From Chaetomium olivaceum (taxonomy: Eukaryota > Ascomycota > Sordariomycetes > Sordariales > Chaetomiaceae): a stretch of DNA of 64,000 bases. Of the stretch, positions 1 through 12,635 are shown in pieces. How positions within the stretch are numbered: the first letter of the stretch is position 1; every line of letters starts with the position of its first letter. Both the position numbers and the translations under genes were made by a program. Where the stretch lies: positions 1,054,001-1,118,000 of the forward strand of contig JAYWVB010000001.1 in NCBI GenBank assembly GCA_039881045.1, read 5' to 3'. The notes beneath the pieces are model-generated. The model saw nothing but the letters and a program-made list of their open reading frames with translations, made no database searches and had not been told where the DNA came from.

Positions 1-731
1 AGTCGGCTTCCTCCCCGTACGCAGGTGGCCGCTGTGCGTCGTACGGCGACGGGAGCGGGGGGCCGGAATGCCTCGGGGAGATGGGATATGCCGAAGACGC
101 TGACAAGGGCAATTGGCCAGGCGGGAGTCGTCCCGTCCTCCGCATACAACCCGGGGAGGTGTGGTGGTGGTGGCGGCGGCCGGTGACCAGCATTAAGGGA
201 ATGGGCTTCAGCATGCCTTTGTTCAGCTTCGAGCTGCTCGAGCTTGACTGGAGGTGACGGTTGCTGCCCCGGGAAGGTGTTCAGCGGAGGTGGCACAGGC
301 CGGCTCGCCAGTCCGTGTCGGCCGGGATCGGAAAACGCGGGGAGAGTTTCGGGGCGCGGGAACGTTGACGTCGGGTGTAACGCCCTCGGCGATGAGTTCT
401 TATCTGTGCTCGTCATGTCTGAAAATGGTCTTGGCGGCGGAGCCGATGTGAAAGGTGATGGTAGGCCTGGGGCTTGGTGCATCGATGCGGACGGCGGCGG
501 CGGAGCGTACCCGAGCGATTTCCTCTCCGAGAATACTTCCGAGATGGAAGGCAAAGATTGCCGGTGAGAATGGCCCTGCTCAGACCCATCGGAAGGCCTC
601 CGAGGCTCGACGGGCGAGATCATGCCGGGCATACCGGTGGTGGGGGCCGAGTACGGATAGCTGGAGCTGAAGGAGTTGTGGTGTTGATGTTGATAGGGAG
701 TGTTTGGGCTGACGAGCGGCGCGGTCGCCAT
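1..731 (-). CDS. N-terminal part of a Pro/Ser-rich probable transcriptional regulator (partial; NsdD/SUB-1-like GATA factor is one guess)
   Basis: The frame begins at an ATG at 729-731 and reads towards the left edge without a stop, so the gene is cut by the window. The protein is disordered and rich in Pro, Ser and His, with a run RQSLPSISEVFS near residue 60 and a short charged stretch VKLEQLEAEQRHAEAH. No DNA-binding domain is inside the window. Near 132-134 the more protein-like reading changes frame: the text LPPGQLPLSASSAYPISPRH continues one base out of phase, as if a C (plus strand) had been added to a CCC run. The style resembles the N terminus of fungal developmental GATA factors of the NsdD/SUB-1 type, but that is only an impression. 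The very long upstream desert would also suit a developmental regulator. Confidence 0.6.
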   Translation of the reverse strand, partial: MATAPLVSPNTPYQHQHHNSFSSSYPYSAPTTGMPGMISPVEPRRPSDGSEQGHSHRQSLPSISEVFSERKSLGYAPPPPSASMHQAPGLPSPFTSAPPPRPFSDMTSTDKNSSPRALHPTSTFPRPETLPAFSDPGRHGLASRPVPPPLNTFPGQQPSPPVKLEQLEAEQRHAEAHSLNAGHRPPPPPPHLPGLYAEDGTTPAWPIALVSVFGISHLPEAFRPPAPVAVRRTAATCVRGGSR

Positions 732-1370
732 GGTCGGTCCGTCTATATGATGTCTCAATGCGTTCTCGTGGCCGCTTGTCGTACTGCTCAGCGCCGTTGG
801 AGGTCGTAATTCCACTACAGGACGGGCGAAGAGTTAGGGCCCGGGTACACTTGGAAACAAGCAATGTTCTTGTCTTGGAACACACAAACCTTTGCCTCTG
901 TCCTGACCCACCCGCTTCCATAGCGGGTCTCTTGTGTATTCCGTCCGTCAACGATATCCTCCTGCAACTTGACCACTCCTAAATGCCCTGACCATGCGAG
1001 CGCGTAGAGGCGGATAGCGAAGAGGTGAGGCGAGCGAGGCGAGAGCAACAGTCGTCCGATTATGATGATGGGGGGGCAAAATGATCCAAGTCCTTGTTCC
1101 AAGCTCGATTGCTTTCCCGTCTTGTCTTGTCTTTTTCTTTTTCGTCTTCTTTTTTTCTTTTCTAATGTTCGTTGTCGAGAAACCAGGTGACACTCGAGCT
1201 TCGATCTGGTGCAACGCACTCGGGAGAAGGCGACAAGTTGCGGATGGGCAGAATGGGTAAGGGTGCAGACCGAGAGGGAATCCGACGAGGCGGTGGCGGG
1301 TGCTGCGGTTTTGTGTGTTTCCTGTTTCTGTCAGGGAGCTGATTGAACCTGGCCGACTCGCCGTGTGCAA

Positions 1371-1383
1371 GGGGGGGGGGGGG
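1371..1383. repeat. Homopolymer run of 13 G
   Basis: Thirteen consecutive G residues lie in the intergenic region. The run length is probably unreliable in this assembly, given the C/G-run indels seen in genes. Confidence 0.9.
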
Positions 1384-4309
1384 CTGCAGTCGCTCGGGGT
1401 CCACACTCGGGACGATGGGCACTGTGTGGGTTGGGGTGAGGGGCGATCGAGATCAAGTGGATCCGCCCGGGCTCCCGTGGAAATGGTTTGTGGGAACGTG
1501 CCGTTCCCCCCATTCGCACCATTTTCTCTTGTCTCGCGGAGTCTGACCAGGTACCTCGACCGGGCCCACCCCAGCACCTCCCCCCGTCTTGTTTCTGCCC
1601 ACAATGTGATGGGGAGTGGGGAAACAGGAAAGCCAAACACGCCAAGCTTTCCATTACGTGCCAGCCAGCCAGTTCCGTTTCTTTGGTGTTGTCATGTACG
1701 AATACGTCGGTATGTCGAGTATGCTGTATTGTATGTATGAATCTACCTTACCTACATACACGCCACAGGTTATCCAAACAGCGCTCCTTGATTATCTAGG
1801 TAGTTATCGGTGAGGTCTGCTACGAAGAATTACCAAACCAAAGGGGAGTGGGACAACAACGTTGCTCTTCCTCTAAGCTTTCCGTACTAATAATGCAAGT
1901 ACTACTAGGTACATACAAGCATCGGGTTGACAAACTTCCCTGCCAAATTCAAGGGCAGAGATCTGCCAGCGAGGAAGGCCAAAAGAAGCGGGGACGATCG
2001 GGGCTGCAGGGGCGTCGGCGAGATGCTGTACATGTGTGTACTGTCCAGTAGTTATACTCGTATGAATGGCCACGCGCAGGGGATCGTGGCCGGGGGACTG
2101 AAGACCGACGAGCGGCGGTCGGAGGGTTGTGCTGAACTGTCCATGTCCCAGTGCGCACGCATTACGGGATTCATGCGGCATCCATTGCCAGCCTCGTGTC
2201 TCATTTCATCCTTCAGGCAAGCCGTTACTGGGGTCCTGGACTACCCAACTTGGGCAGTGCAGCCAGCAAGGCACTAACCAGCTAGGCACACAGTCAATCC
2301 TCTGCGGATGGGCGGCTTGCAGGAAAAGGCGTGTAATCTGTGGGACATGCAGTCGGGGGCGTATTGTACCGTATTCGACTGTGTGTTCCGGCATTGGGTA
2401 AGGCGCGACCTGGAGCCGGGCATCTGGAAGAGACGCCAGGAAAATGCAACCCAGATTGCCTTGATGAGATTGGCGCGAGGGTGGGGGCCCGTCTTGGTTT
2501 ACGGGAAAGGGGCCAAGGAGGCACAAAATCTCACCGGGCCAAGACGCTCGCCGGGGTCGTTTGCAAGTTGGGGTACCACCAGACCGGGTGATCTCGATGT
2601 TCTCCGGCTGACGAGAACCCCCGAACCCCAGTCAGCCAACCGATACGGTGAGTGCGAGGTGTCAGGAGAGATGGGTGGCCCGCGGGAGGAATGGATTGCC
2701 GCGCTCTCTGCCTGGAGGCTCGATCAAATGATGTACATACATACAGCTTTCGTCCTCGCAGTGCGCCACGTATCGCAAAGATCGGGGTTGCCTATCCACA
2801 TCGTTACTCGATAAAGTTCTTGAAGTTGGTAGCCCTTGGAGCCCGGTGAGCTTGGGAGCCAGGAGGTGGGTGGTTGCTGGGACTGCACCGTGCATGGGCA
2901 CGTCGCAATCAGAACTTTCGCCCAATGCTGCCAACGACCAGACTGCTGCTGTCCTGGATGTCTCTTTTATCAAGCCCGACAAGGCAACTGCCGAGTCTAC
3001 CATCTCATGGCCTTCTCCGTCTTGTGCCGCTCCCCACATGCATGTCAGATCTCGCCGTCGCCTCTCGATCGTCCGATCCTCATGCATTGCACTGTGCTTC
3101 GGGCACCCAATAACTTGCCCAAGCCAAGGAAACGTCAGCTCCAGGCATCGAACGGAGGTCGTCCGTAAGCAGAGACGGAATCATTTGCGGTGGCTTCGAG
3201 CAACACGGAGGGGGCTCGAGTGCCTGCTGAATGGGCAGCCATGGTCAAAGGAGGGCCTGGGAGGAACTGAGCGAAAGGCCTCCAACTGGCTTTGTTTCCT
3301 TGGGAAACGAAACCGGGCGTATCCCTTGGTTGCTTTGCGATAATGCTGCATACTGTGGGTCGCTGAATTGCTCGCACGCTTTCTACTATGTAGGTAGAAC
3401 GAAATGTCTCATCCGCCAAGACAAAATGGATGATTGCCTTTCCATCCCTCCCTCGAGGCACAGTGCCACGATACGTACGGTTACGCATAACACACTGACC
3501 GGGGCACTCGATTGAGTTGGAGAAAAGCAAGGAGATGCTACCCGTTTCGGCGGTCAAGCGGGCCCCGGAAGAAATAACGGTTGACCCACACGGAAACTGG
3601 TGGGAATGTGAGCGATCTTTTGTCCGGGGGGCAGCAGGGCAGCCATGGGCGAACGGGTGGCGCGGCAGTTGCAATTCGAACTCTGGCAGGAATTTTGAAC
3701 CGACGGCGTACTGTCTCGAGACTGTGTGCAACTCTCCCGAATGCCGGGAACTTCGAGGCTTTGGAACAAGCGCCGCGTGTGCGACGTTTCCAAACGCAAC
3801 ATGTTTTGGGCAGCGTGGCAGTCGGGATGGGCATGCTGTCAGTGCTGTCAGTGCTGTCATTGCGGGCAGATCATTGGGCGAAGGAGGCCGGCGAGGCACG
3901 CGAGGCTGGCTCGATCGGATCTTGCGGTGTCCCCGCGAGATGGTTGTTCCCACGGCAAGGGTCACGAGATGAAAGGGCGGAGCCAATTTTGGTCGATGGC
4001 GCGGCGTGTGTGGACGAGGTGTGGGCGAGGTGTGGGCGTGTTGTGGGTGTGTCGCTACGCGCTAGTAGAGCCTCGGCGCGGCCAAGGTTTGGGGGGTTGG
4101 CTTCCCTCGCTAATCGAACGGTTGCATCGGGGGCCTCACAATGTGAAGGCAGATCCGAGAGGCATGCTGGGCACTTGGCCATTGGTGCCGGATGGGAGAC
4201 CCAAAGAACCAACAGGCTGCAGGACGACCGAGGGAGACCCCACCCTATGGGCAGCCAATGGGATCACTCCAGATTAAATGTACGGAACCAGGGCAGGCTA
4301 CCCTGGCAC

Positions 4310-4385
4310 GCCTGGCACCGCCTGGCAGTCTGGCACTCCTGGCACTCCTGGCACTCCTAGCAAGCACCGCTGCACCGCTGCACCG
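4310..4385. repeat. Degenerate tandem repeat (CTGGCACTC units)
   Basis: About eight imperfect copies of a 9-10 bp unit CTGGCACTC(C) are followed by short CACCGCTG copies. No coding role is visible. Confidence 0.8.
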
Positions 4386-7300
4386 TTCTGCCCAAAAGCA
4401 TGAAACACACGAAATGGACACCAAGAAACGAAACTCGTCATTACCGGCCAGTCTCAGATCGGCACTGGATGGAACGCCCGTCGGCATTGCAGTCCAGAGT
4501 CGGCATATCCGGTCGAGCGACAGCTATACTAGTATTCGCTACTGTGTATACTATACTAGGTGGCAAGCAGAATAATTATTTGTTTCATTATTACAGCACT
4601 ATCCCATCATTGGCTTTCTCCGTGCCTCCCAACCTGGAACCTCCGTACTGTACATGTACCTCCATCGCCTGAAGAAAAGAAACCCACAAAAGAACCAGGC
4701 GCCACATGGGAAATGTGGAAGTCCAAGACCAACAACCCGACTCCGCAAATCCAAACACCCGGTCCGGATGAATAGGTCAGAGCGATTCCCGGCGAGATGG
4801 GAACCAAATTGGGAAACTCGTTTATCAGCTAGCGAGATCTTGGGACCATCGTCATTTCGGAGATGAGAGCTTCGATGGCCGGACCCGCATTGTTCGACAC
4901 GTGCGACGCACCCCACCACACCACGCAGCGCCCGAACCGCGAGCCGCCGGTGCTAAAAATACTCTGCAACACACGGGTTCGGGAGACGATCTCGTTCGCC
5001 GTTGTGCGCGCCTGTCAAAAAATCAAAGCTCGCCAAACTCGGGTCAATAAGAATTCCCTGGGATTTTCCTCCGCTCCAAGGGGACTTTCGGCTTGCCGAA
5101 ACCGCACCCTCATCCCATGTGCCGCCGCGTCGAGTCGGCGAGCTTCCTCGAGTCCCTTGGAGCTTTGACCTCGGCCCACTTCCATTGTGACAGAGCCGAT
5201 TCCAACGGAACAACACCCGGGGAGCTCGAGCTGGGGGCAAGGGGAGGGAAGCTCGGAAGGAAGAGGGACGGGGGCACTGGGGGCCAAGCACATCCCATGT
5301 CTTGGGAACGGAACGCTGGAACATGGGATGTGGAGATTGGATGAAATCCCATTCTCACATAACATTCCACAGATGCCCAGATTTTGGAAGTCCTTGGCTA
5401 GGCAACCTCTACGAAAGACACGAAACACACAGACTCGGCCGGAATGCGGATGATAGCTTAGTTATCCGGCTTCAAGCCCCATAGGAGGCGTTCTTCGAGC
5501 TGCCCGCGCGGCTGGCCTTGCATGATGTTGGTTATGTACTTCGTACAGATTACATGTACTGGTACTGGTACTGTGCATGCGGTATGCACAGCACGACACC
5601 ACATGACGGAGATGGACCCCAGTCCGAAGGATGATGGAATCCCGCACCGTTCCAACATCCCACACCTCGCCTGTGTGGGCGGTGGGTGCGCCCACGGGAG
5701 AGACACCCAAATCCGCCGAGAGGATGTCGGCAATCAAAACCTGGCCGATCAGTCTGTCGCAGGACAAGACATTTGTTGGTCATAACGGGCGCGCCTCATC
5801 ATCACCGAACCAGAAAACCACAAAACCACATGGGGCGACTCGGGCGATCGCATCCTGCCCATTCTGCGGGACCGCGGGATGGGCCCCTGCGATCGGGAAT
5901 GGTTCCTGAATGGGCAAAGACAGCCTTGGGCAAGGGTGGGGAGAACGTGGCCAGCCCTGCCATTGGCCCCGGGGCACACAGCCGCGTCCCAGGATCAGGC
6001 GATGACTGCAGGAAATCACATCTCACAACCCTCCCGCTGGGTTCATCCGAGCGGGTCCGCTACCGATGTCGCTCCTGCGCTATCACCGCTTCCTGTGCAA
6101 TCGAATGCCAGCATGACAGACGCTAACGCCCAGCCCGGCCTTCAACACGGTGTGGGATTCCTGCCCGCAGGCCCGCTCCCTACCGGCCAACGTCCGCTCA
6201 CTGGTTCCCCCCGGGAGCCCCACTCCCCCCGGGGGACTGTTCGTCTTGTCCCATGCATCGACTGGCAAACGTCAGATTGGCCCGCAGCATGATGGGCCAT
6301 GTCAGATACAGTCGCCGATGGGGTTGCATCGTGCCTGCTCCTGCGTCCAAAGCAGTAATTTATCTGTTCCCTCCTCCTCCTGTCCATTGCCCGCATGACG
6401 AGATGCCGTCACCACCTACCACTCGGACAACTCTCTTGTCACAGTCACAGGCGAAATGGGTCCTGTGTGCCCAGATGTTCTGCCATGTGGCATTGCCTGA
6501 GCCGATCGAAAAGACAGGGCATTCTGTCAGCTCGAAGATGCCAACAGAACTGCAAGCGCTCAAGTGCCACCCCATATCCGACCCATGACGGGGGCCCCCA
6601 ACAAGCCGTGCCAGACCGGGCTCGTGAGTTGCCCCAGCAGGGCTCCAAAGATATCGTCATCTGAGTGAGCGATTATACATCAAACAGCTAAATTACTTGC
6701 CCACCCTTTTCGGGGGACTTTCAGTTGTTCACCGAGGCCCGATGATCGCAGCTGTGCCTCTCCCGAAAGATTCGAAAGATTGGTTCACCGCTCGGGTCAC
6801 TGCCAGCTACGTAGAGAACGTTGGTTCGCGAAGCTCCTTTTCCATGCGGATTACATCCATCCCAAGGCAACCAGCCACCCCTGTTGCGATCCGATCTCGA
6901 TGGGCTTTTGACAGATGGCGCAGTCTTCAGCCTTCCGGAACAAGCGCCAACATTGGAACGAGACACATGTGCACCCGCCTTCTGTAAGGATCCTGCCCCG
7001 GCGCTATCGTGTTTCCCAACGTAATCTTGGGCACCATCGGTCCTTATATTTCAGCCTGAACACGAGATGCGCGTGGGACGAGCAAGGCAAGCACCGCATC
7101 TTGCTTTCCACTTGATCTCTTCGCCCCTACCCCACAGACACGCCTCCGATTTCCGATCGCCTGATCGGAAAGAACTTTAGATCCCCCACCCCGTTGTTGC
7201 CCGAGGTCGCTCGGAGGAAAACCGATCAACCAAACAGTATGACCTCCCCAGGTCCTCTTGGCGCGGATACACCGGCGGCGCCCGGCTTGACACAAATGGT

Positions 7301-10300
7301 TACGGCGGCTAGCAACTGGACGGTTGTGATTACAAGTGCCACACGCTGCGCATTTAAACCCTTGCGGGAAGAATGGCCACGAAACCCAGCCAGTCGATGC
7401 GCTGTTTACGGCCCGTGCTGTCCTTCATGCTCGAGGGTACACGAACTCTTTCCGCAGTTGAGGCCCGGGATGTTTCGTTTTGTTCCGAACAATGGCACGT
7501 CACAAATGTCAGTCGGAGATTTTCATACATTAGTCAGTGTTGTGCAAAGGTAAGCGAGCACTCGCTCAACGCTCATCCGGTGAACCACCCAAATTGTCAT
7601 CCTCTTGTCGTTGGACAGCACCAAGGTTCCTCTCCGGCTCGTCCTCGCCGGGGACGTTTTCCGACCACGGGAAAGACAGTGTGGGACTTCCGGGCTGCAG
7701 CCTGCCTCGAGAATGGTCTCACCTGCAGCTCTGCCATTGGCCATCAGGAGTCTTGACATCTGCGAACCGTGCCCTCTGGGCTTGGTCACCCTGGTTGTGC
7801 CTCGTGGTCGATGCCTTGCTGTGCACAAGCGGTCCGAGACCGAATAAACGAGAACAAGGGAACCCAATTGTGACCGGTTCCCATTTCCATACCAGGCCTC
7901 CCGCCGGGGATTGAGGAAGGAAGTGAAATGAACAGCACCAGCGGTGGCTGCTTACGTCCATTTTCATGGCCACCCCGTGTACATACGAACACTTCGTAAT
8001 AAGTATGATACGGTGGCGCCCTGTCTTCAAGTCATGGACTCGGGGGGGGGGATCGCGCTCCCATCATGGCCAAGACGGTAATCGAGAGATCTCGTCAGTC
8101 CGCCGAATCCCAGAGAGCCGGTGACACTTAGATTAGCGTTTCGAGGACTCCACATCAGGGTCTTGCTAGCAGCGCCATTTTTATACAACAGGACAAGTCT
8201 TGTCTCACCAGGTGGGACGACCCTGACTTGGGGTTGTCGGCACATCCCAAGCTTGGGTCCAAGGCCTCAGTGTGTTATTCTCCAACACCGAGCGCAAGCC
8301 ATCATGCATGGTCATGGCCAGTCACACCAACCAGAGTCCCCTCTCAGCCACAGCAGTCATCACCCTCATAACTTCTCGCGAATTGCTCGTCCCGAGAAGC
8401 GACATCGAGTTAGACGATTGAGAGACATGGACACGGGCAGATCCGAGCCTTGGCTGCACGTACCGCGGTACCGAACCGACACTCCGTGGTACATCCAAGG
8501 GACACCAAATGCGGCATCACTGCCGATCCACCTGTCAACGCCCCCCGAATCCGTGAATCAATAATCAACATTCCACGTGCATCACGACCTTCACCGAAAC
8601 AAGTGAGAAACAGTATACTCGGGACGTGATAGTGGCGCCGCTGTGCTCGTTCAGGTGCGTGGCCGCGCCGTTCAAACATCCCGTTAGCCATTCCAGAACG
8701 TCGAAGAATTCTTACGAAACATGCTGACACTTCCGAGAACATGAGTTGCTCAGAGTCCTCCGTACAGGTCTTGTGCGGTCCTTGGTGAGATCGACAGGAC
8801 CTATCTCCCGTTTCATCAATGTCTCTCTCGTCTGCCTTCCGGTTTTCCGCATCAGGAACGAGCTTTCCCCAGCTGTGATATCCAGATCAACGTTGGCATC
8901 GGTTCCCGCCGAAACAGAAACAACACGACCCCGTCAGCACGGCATGCTGGGTTCCTCCCGTCCGTCAAGCCAAGCAGACGGATCGCGCCCCATTTCCTCA
9001 TCTCACTCGAAGCTGAAAGTAGACTGAGACAAGGGACCGGTGCCGGCGACGAAATATCCCTGCTAGTGGAAGCGCTCCCTTCGTTGAACCGGCCTGTTGG
9101 ATGCCCCTAACTTCACGAACCGGGGGGCGCCGGGGATGAGGGAAACTTGGGGTCGACCGTCGGGGACGACAAGCCGGCCCCAGAGAAAGGGTCACCCCTC
9201 GTCTCGTGTTGAACGCTAATGCCGGAGCGGACGGATAGGGAATGGTCTCGGAATGCCCCACCGTTCTAATCGCGTACTAAAATGATTCTTGGGATTCAGC
9301 TTGCAAACGCCAAACGCTCGCGTGGGGTCACTGGCGCGCCTCCCAGGCTCATTCGTGCCATTCGGTATCGTGCCATTCGGTAGCGTACCAACAAACAGCA
9401 GATCGGCGCGCCAGCAACCAGGAGGCTCTGCCTGAACGGTTCGGTTCGGTTCGTCGAAGCGAAGGGGAGGGGTGGGTGTGATGGGGAAGGGATGGATGGA
9501 TGTCTGCATGCACGACGTTGTGCGGGCCATGGATCACGAACACCTCCCTCTCCCCCATGCCCCTCCCGTGCTTGCTTGCCTCCTTGCCTCCTTTTGTGCT
9601 TTTCCTGCCTTGCTTGCTTGCTCGGTCAGGTTGGAAACGGGCGGGATGATGCCATGTGCTGAGCACGGCATCTTGACTGGCAGATCCCGTCGCAAGTGGC
9701 TGAGACATTTGGGCCGCAGTTCGCTCACCGGGTCCCTCGGGCTGGGAATCTTGGGGATGGCCTGCAGCTTCCTCCCCGCTGGGACTGGTCTGGCAGGGAT
9801 ATGCTTGCTTGTTGTCCCTCTTGCGTGCATGCCCTCCACCCACCTCCACCCCCCTTCGATGGGCGGATGTCTGAGCGGCTTCATCTGGCCGGGAACGTGG
9901 GACTTGACGATGAACAACAACGTGGCTGAGGAAACGGGTGATTCCGTTTAGCACTGTGCCCGTTGACTTGACTTGCTCCCTTCTCCCGACCGAAGGGCAG
10001 ATGTGCGCCAATCTTCCTCTTCTTGTCATGCGCCAGAGGACGCCACGAGCGAACAAGCGTCTGGGCTGAGCGATGGTGCGGTCTTTTTTTTGGATTTGGG
10101 TCCTCGAGCCTTCGCACAGGGTGACCCCTGGGATGATGATGAAGCCACGCTTGTCTCGAAGGCCGAGGATCATTCCCAGCTGGCCGGGCCGGCTGGCACC
10201 CCTTCGGGTCAGCAAGAAGCACCAGTCTCCATCCTCCCCCAACTTGTGGAACGGAGCACCTTCCACCTCCCCGGGCGCACACTGGCGCCGCTAGGGGCGG

Positions 10301-11289
10301 TAAGGGGCCGAAAAAGAGCTGCTGTCTGCTGCCTGTGTCTCAGATACACCACCAGTATTAGTTACTGCTTGAGCCAAGGGATGCTGGGGCTTAGCTGGCG
10401 CTGTCATCTGCGGAATGAGAGGTTGTCGTTGGCTTCCGTGGTGAGTTGCACAATTGGCTTGGCCGGCAGGCCCCCCTCATGCCCGTCCAGCATGCCAACA
10501 CTGGCCATTAGGCTCCCTCAACACTCCCCGTTTCTTGAGTTCCCCGCGACCTGAGCACTGCTTCTTACCTTGTGATCTTTTGGCAGAGGTACATGTGACT
10601 AAGGTAACAGTGCATGGTTGTGGCTGCCGTTGTTATCGTTCAAACTGTTATCCTTTTTTGACTACCTATCGCTCTCGAGTTGGTAGTTTGGTAAGAGAGA
10701 CAAGTACATGTTATTTGCTGTGATGGTTTTATAGACACACCAGATGTTGGTTTTCTCAATGACAAGCTCTTGTGCTGGGACGTATGTTTCATCGCGTGCT
10801 TCTGGGAGCGAATCGACGACCTTGTGACATCAGGATATTGTTATCAAACTGACCTCGTTTCACTCTTGTCAAGTACGGCAGATGAAGAAAAGGGGTACCT
10901 GATGTGGGCTGGGTAAATTATCAAAAGAGATTCCTACACGCTGCACACCTAGTAGAAGTGAAGTCTAGCTAGCCCACTTGTCCCCATGATTCTCCTCGTG
11001 ACACGAACACCTCCGTTGTTCCTTATCGTCGGTCATGTTCTCCCCTCCTCTTCCTCTCCACGGAGATACAAGACGACTTCCTCTACCGCATCCATGCTCT
11101 CGCCATTTGCGTATTCCAACGGTGTCAGGAACCTAGCATTCCAGCTCACGATGCCCGACTTCCAAGATTCTCCCCTTCATCCACAATCTCCCACCACCAT
11201 CTTCCATCCCAGCTCTGGCCCCTCGTCGTTGCCCTCCAGGCCAGCTATTAGCCCTTAATATACCCATCTTTCGCCTTCTACAGCAACAC

Positions 11290-11510
11290 CGCAAATAGAC
11301 GTACTAAATGGCGAAGCGGTGGGAGTACATGCTTGCAATAATTCCGCAGTGTGGCTCGTGTTTTACCCAGTAACCCAGTAAACGATATACCCATAAAGGG
11401 GACGGGTTCATCCCACCGAAGCAAAACTCCTCCCCTCGAAGGAGTTTTTGTAGCCGACTACCTCCCCATCAACTAGAGATTGAGGGGGGGTTAGTCGATG
11501 AGCCTTTTGA
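11290..11510 (+). ncRNA. tRNA-like structured element, copy 1 (degenerate)
   Basis: This is the left of two tandem, diverged copies. It carries an A-box-like TGGCGAAGCGGT at 11309-11320, a decayed B-box region GGGTTCATCCC at 11404-11414, and a hairpin at 11423-11449 (AAAACTCCT paired with AGGAGTTTT). A longer stem at 11455-11497 pairs CGACTA with TAGTCG and then CCTCCCC with GGGGGGG. A T-run follows. The T-arm match is weaker than in copy 2. It could be a relic of a Pol III transcribed element; no protein is encoded. Confidence 0.45.
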
Positions 11511-11689
11511 TATCTTTTCAGCCTCCCAACTCGGAGTGCTCAGCTTATACAACAACCCTCCGCTTCTTAAACCACAACCTCACCGCCGTCTTCCATCTCA
11601 ACCTCTCCCCCCTCCCGTCTCTCTACACCTGCTCATTGGCCCTTAATAAACACGATTCTCGCTTCCCACAGCAACATCCCCCCGCAAAG

Positions 11690-11900
11690 AGACGTACATT
11701 ACTAAATGGCGAAGCAGGGGGAGTGCGGACTGCAAATAATTCCGCAGCGTGGGTCATGTTCCCATCTCGTAAATGGTACACCCACAAAGGGTGCGGGTTC
11801 GAATCCCACCGAAGTAAAACTCCCCTCGGGAGGAGTTTTCGTAGCCGGGTACCTTTCCGTCAATAACAAATGGCGGAAGGTTAGCCGGTGAGCTTTTTGA
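11690..11900 (+). ncRNA. tRNA-like structured element, copy 2 (intact Pol III A and B boxes)
   Basis: TGGCGAAGCAGG at 11707-11718 fits the Pol III A-box consensus and GGTTCGAATCC at 11796-11806 is a perfect B box. GCGGA and TCCGC (11725-11745) close a loop that starts CTGCAAA, as in a tRNA-Cys(GCA) anticodon arm. The T-stem has 4 of 5 pairs. About 45 nt, itself able to pair as GTGGG with CCCAC, separates the anticodon-like and T arms, too long for a normal variable arm. A hairpin at 11816-11839, a second stem at 11845-11888 and a T5 run follow. This may be a tRNA-derived SINE-like RNA or an organelle-type tRNA relic; it is not a standard tRNA. Confidence 0.5.
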
Positions 11901-11910
11901 ATTTATTTGT

Positions 11911-12635
11911 TATTTTTCTTTCCTACATATATTTCTTTCCTAGCCTACATCAGTTTGTGTTGTTGCTCTTATATGCGTCGACAAACATTCGCATGTTTGC
12001 ATTTCAGGCCGCAAATAGTTGTACAAGCCAACGGTAAGAGGAGAGAAGCTGAAGTTCATTCATCACACTTACTTAGCTCTTGTCATTCATGTGGGATGGG
12101 CTATGTAAACAGTGAGGGAGGAGTTCCGGCTTTGTACACGCAATACCAACGAGAAGTCGGGTCGGCGGCGAACGGAAGAAACAAACCAGGCGTAGCCACA
12201 ACACAATACACCCAGAACGAGACAGAAAGCACGAAGTGTGAACCGAATCCAACCCGTGGATGAGAAACTGAAACTTCTGAACCAATACCTGTTGGCTTAC
12301 ACTATCAAGGAAATCCAACTTTCCAGTCGTTAACTAGAGAAGTCCAGGACAGCCGACCACACATTAACCACCTACCCAGGTAGCGATGGCAAAGAAGATA
12401 ATTGCCCCTTAAGAGCTAGGAATACAAGCTTCGGGCTTAACAATCCGCAGACTCCCGCGAAACATCCTGCCCGCCGTTGCCAGCAGAATCAAAACCAAGC
12501 TGGAATGGCAACGCAGACCTAGTGACTCAATAAATTTACACGGTAAAACCAACAAGTACCCGTTCCCGGCCTGACCCAAGAACGCAAGGAACCATCCTCA
12601 ATTCCCTCACTCACCCACCCACTACCCTAACCTGA
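11911..12635. other. Intergenic region downstream of spt16
   Basis: AT-richer DNA at the 3' side of spt16. No gene was recognised. Confidence 0.6.

Larger units (their letters stand above)
732..11200. other. Long gene-poor intergenic region
   Basis: About 10.5 kb lies upstream of the left-edge gene with no frame that looks like real protein. Longer open frames, such as 3135-3986 (-) and 9349-10266 (-), have random composition, no motifs and no matching intron signals. The sequence is mixed GC with scattered simple repeats. It may hold long 5' leader and regulatory sequence for the left-edge gene; I see no specific operator that I can defend. Confidence 0.6.
11230..11910. repeat. Tandem direct duplication, unit about 400 bp, diverged
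   Basis: Both units share an upstream pyrimidine-rich part ending GCCCTTAATA, the segment ACTAAATGGCGAAGC, the T-arm region, the hairpins and the trailing T-run. Identity is patchy, but the order of blocks is the same. The duplicated unit includes about 200 bp in front of each tRNA-like part. Confidence 0.65.

Noticed and set aside
3135..3986. 283-codon open frame on the minus strand
   Set aside because: Composition is random, no domain or intron pattern is visible, and overlapping frames on both strands are similarly long. It looks like chance in GC-rich DNA.
9349..10266. 305-codon open frame on the minus strand
   Set aside because: Low-grade sequence without motifs; simple repeats in the region create the open frame.
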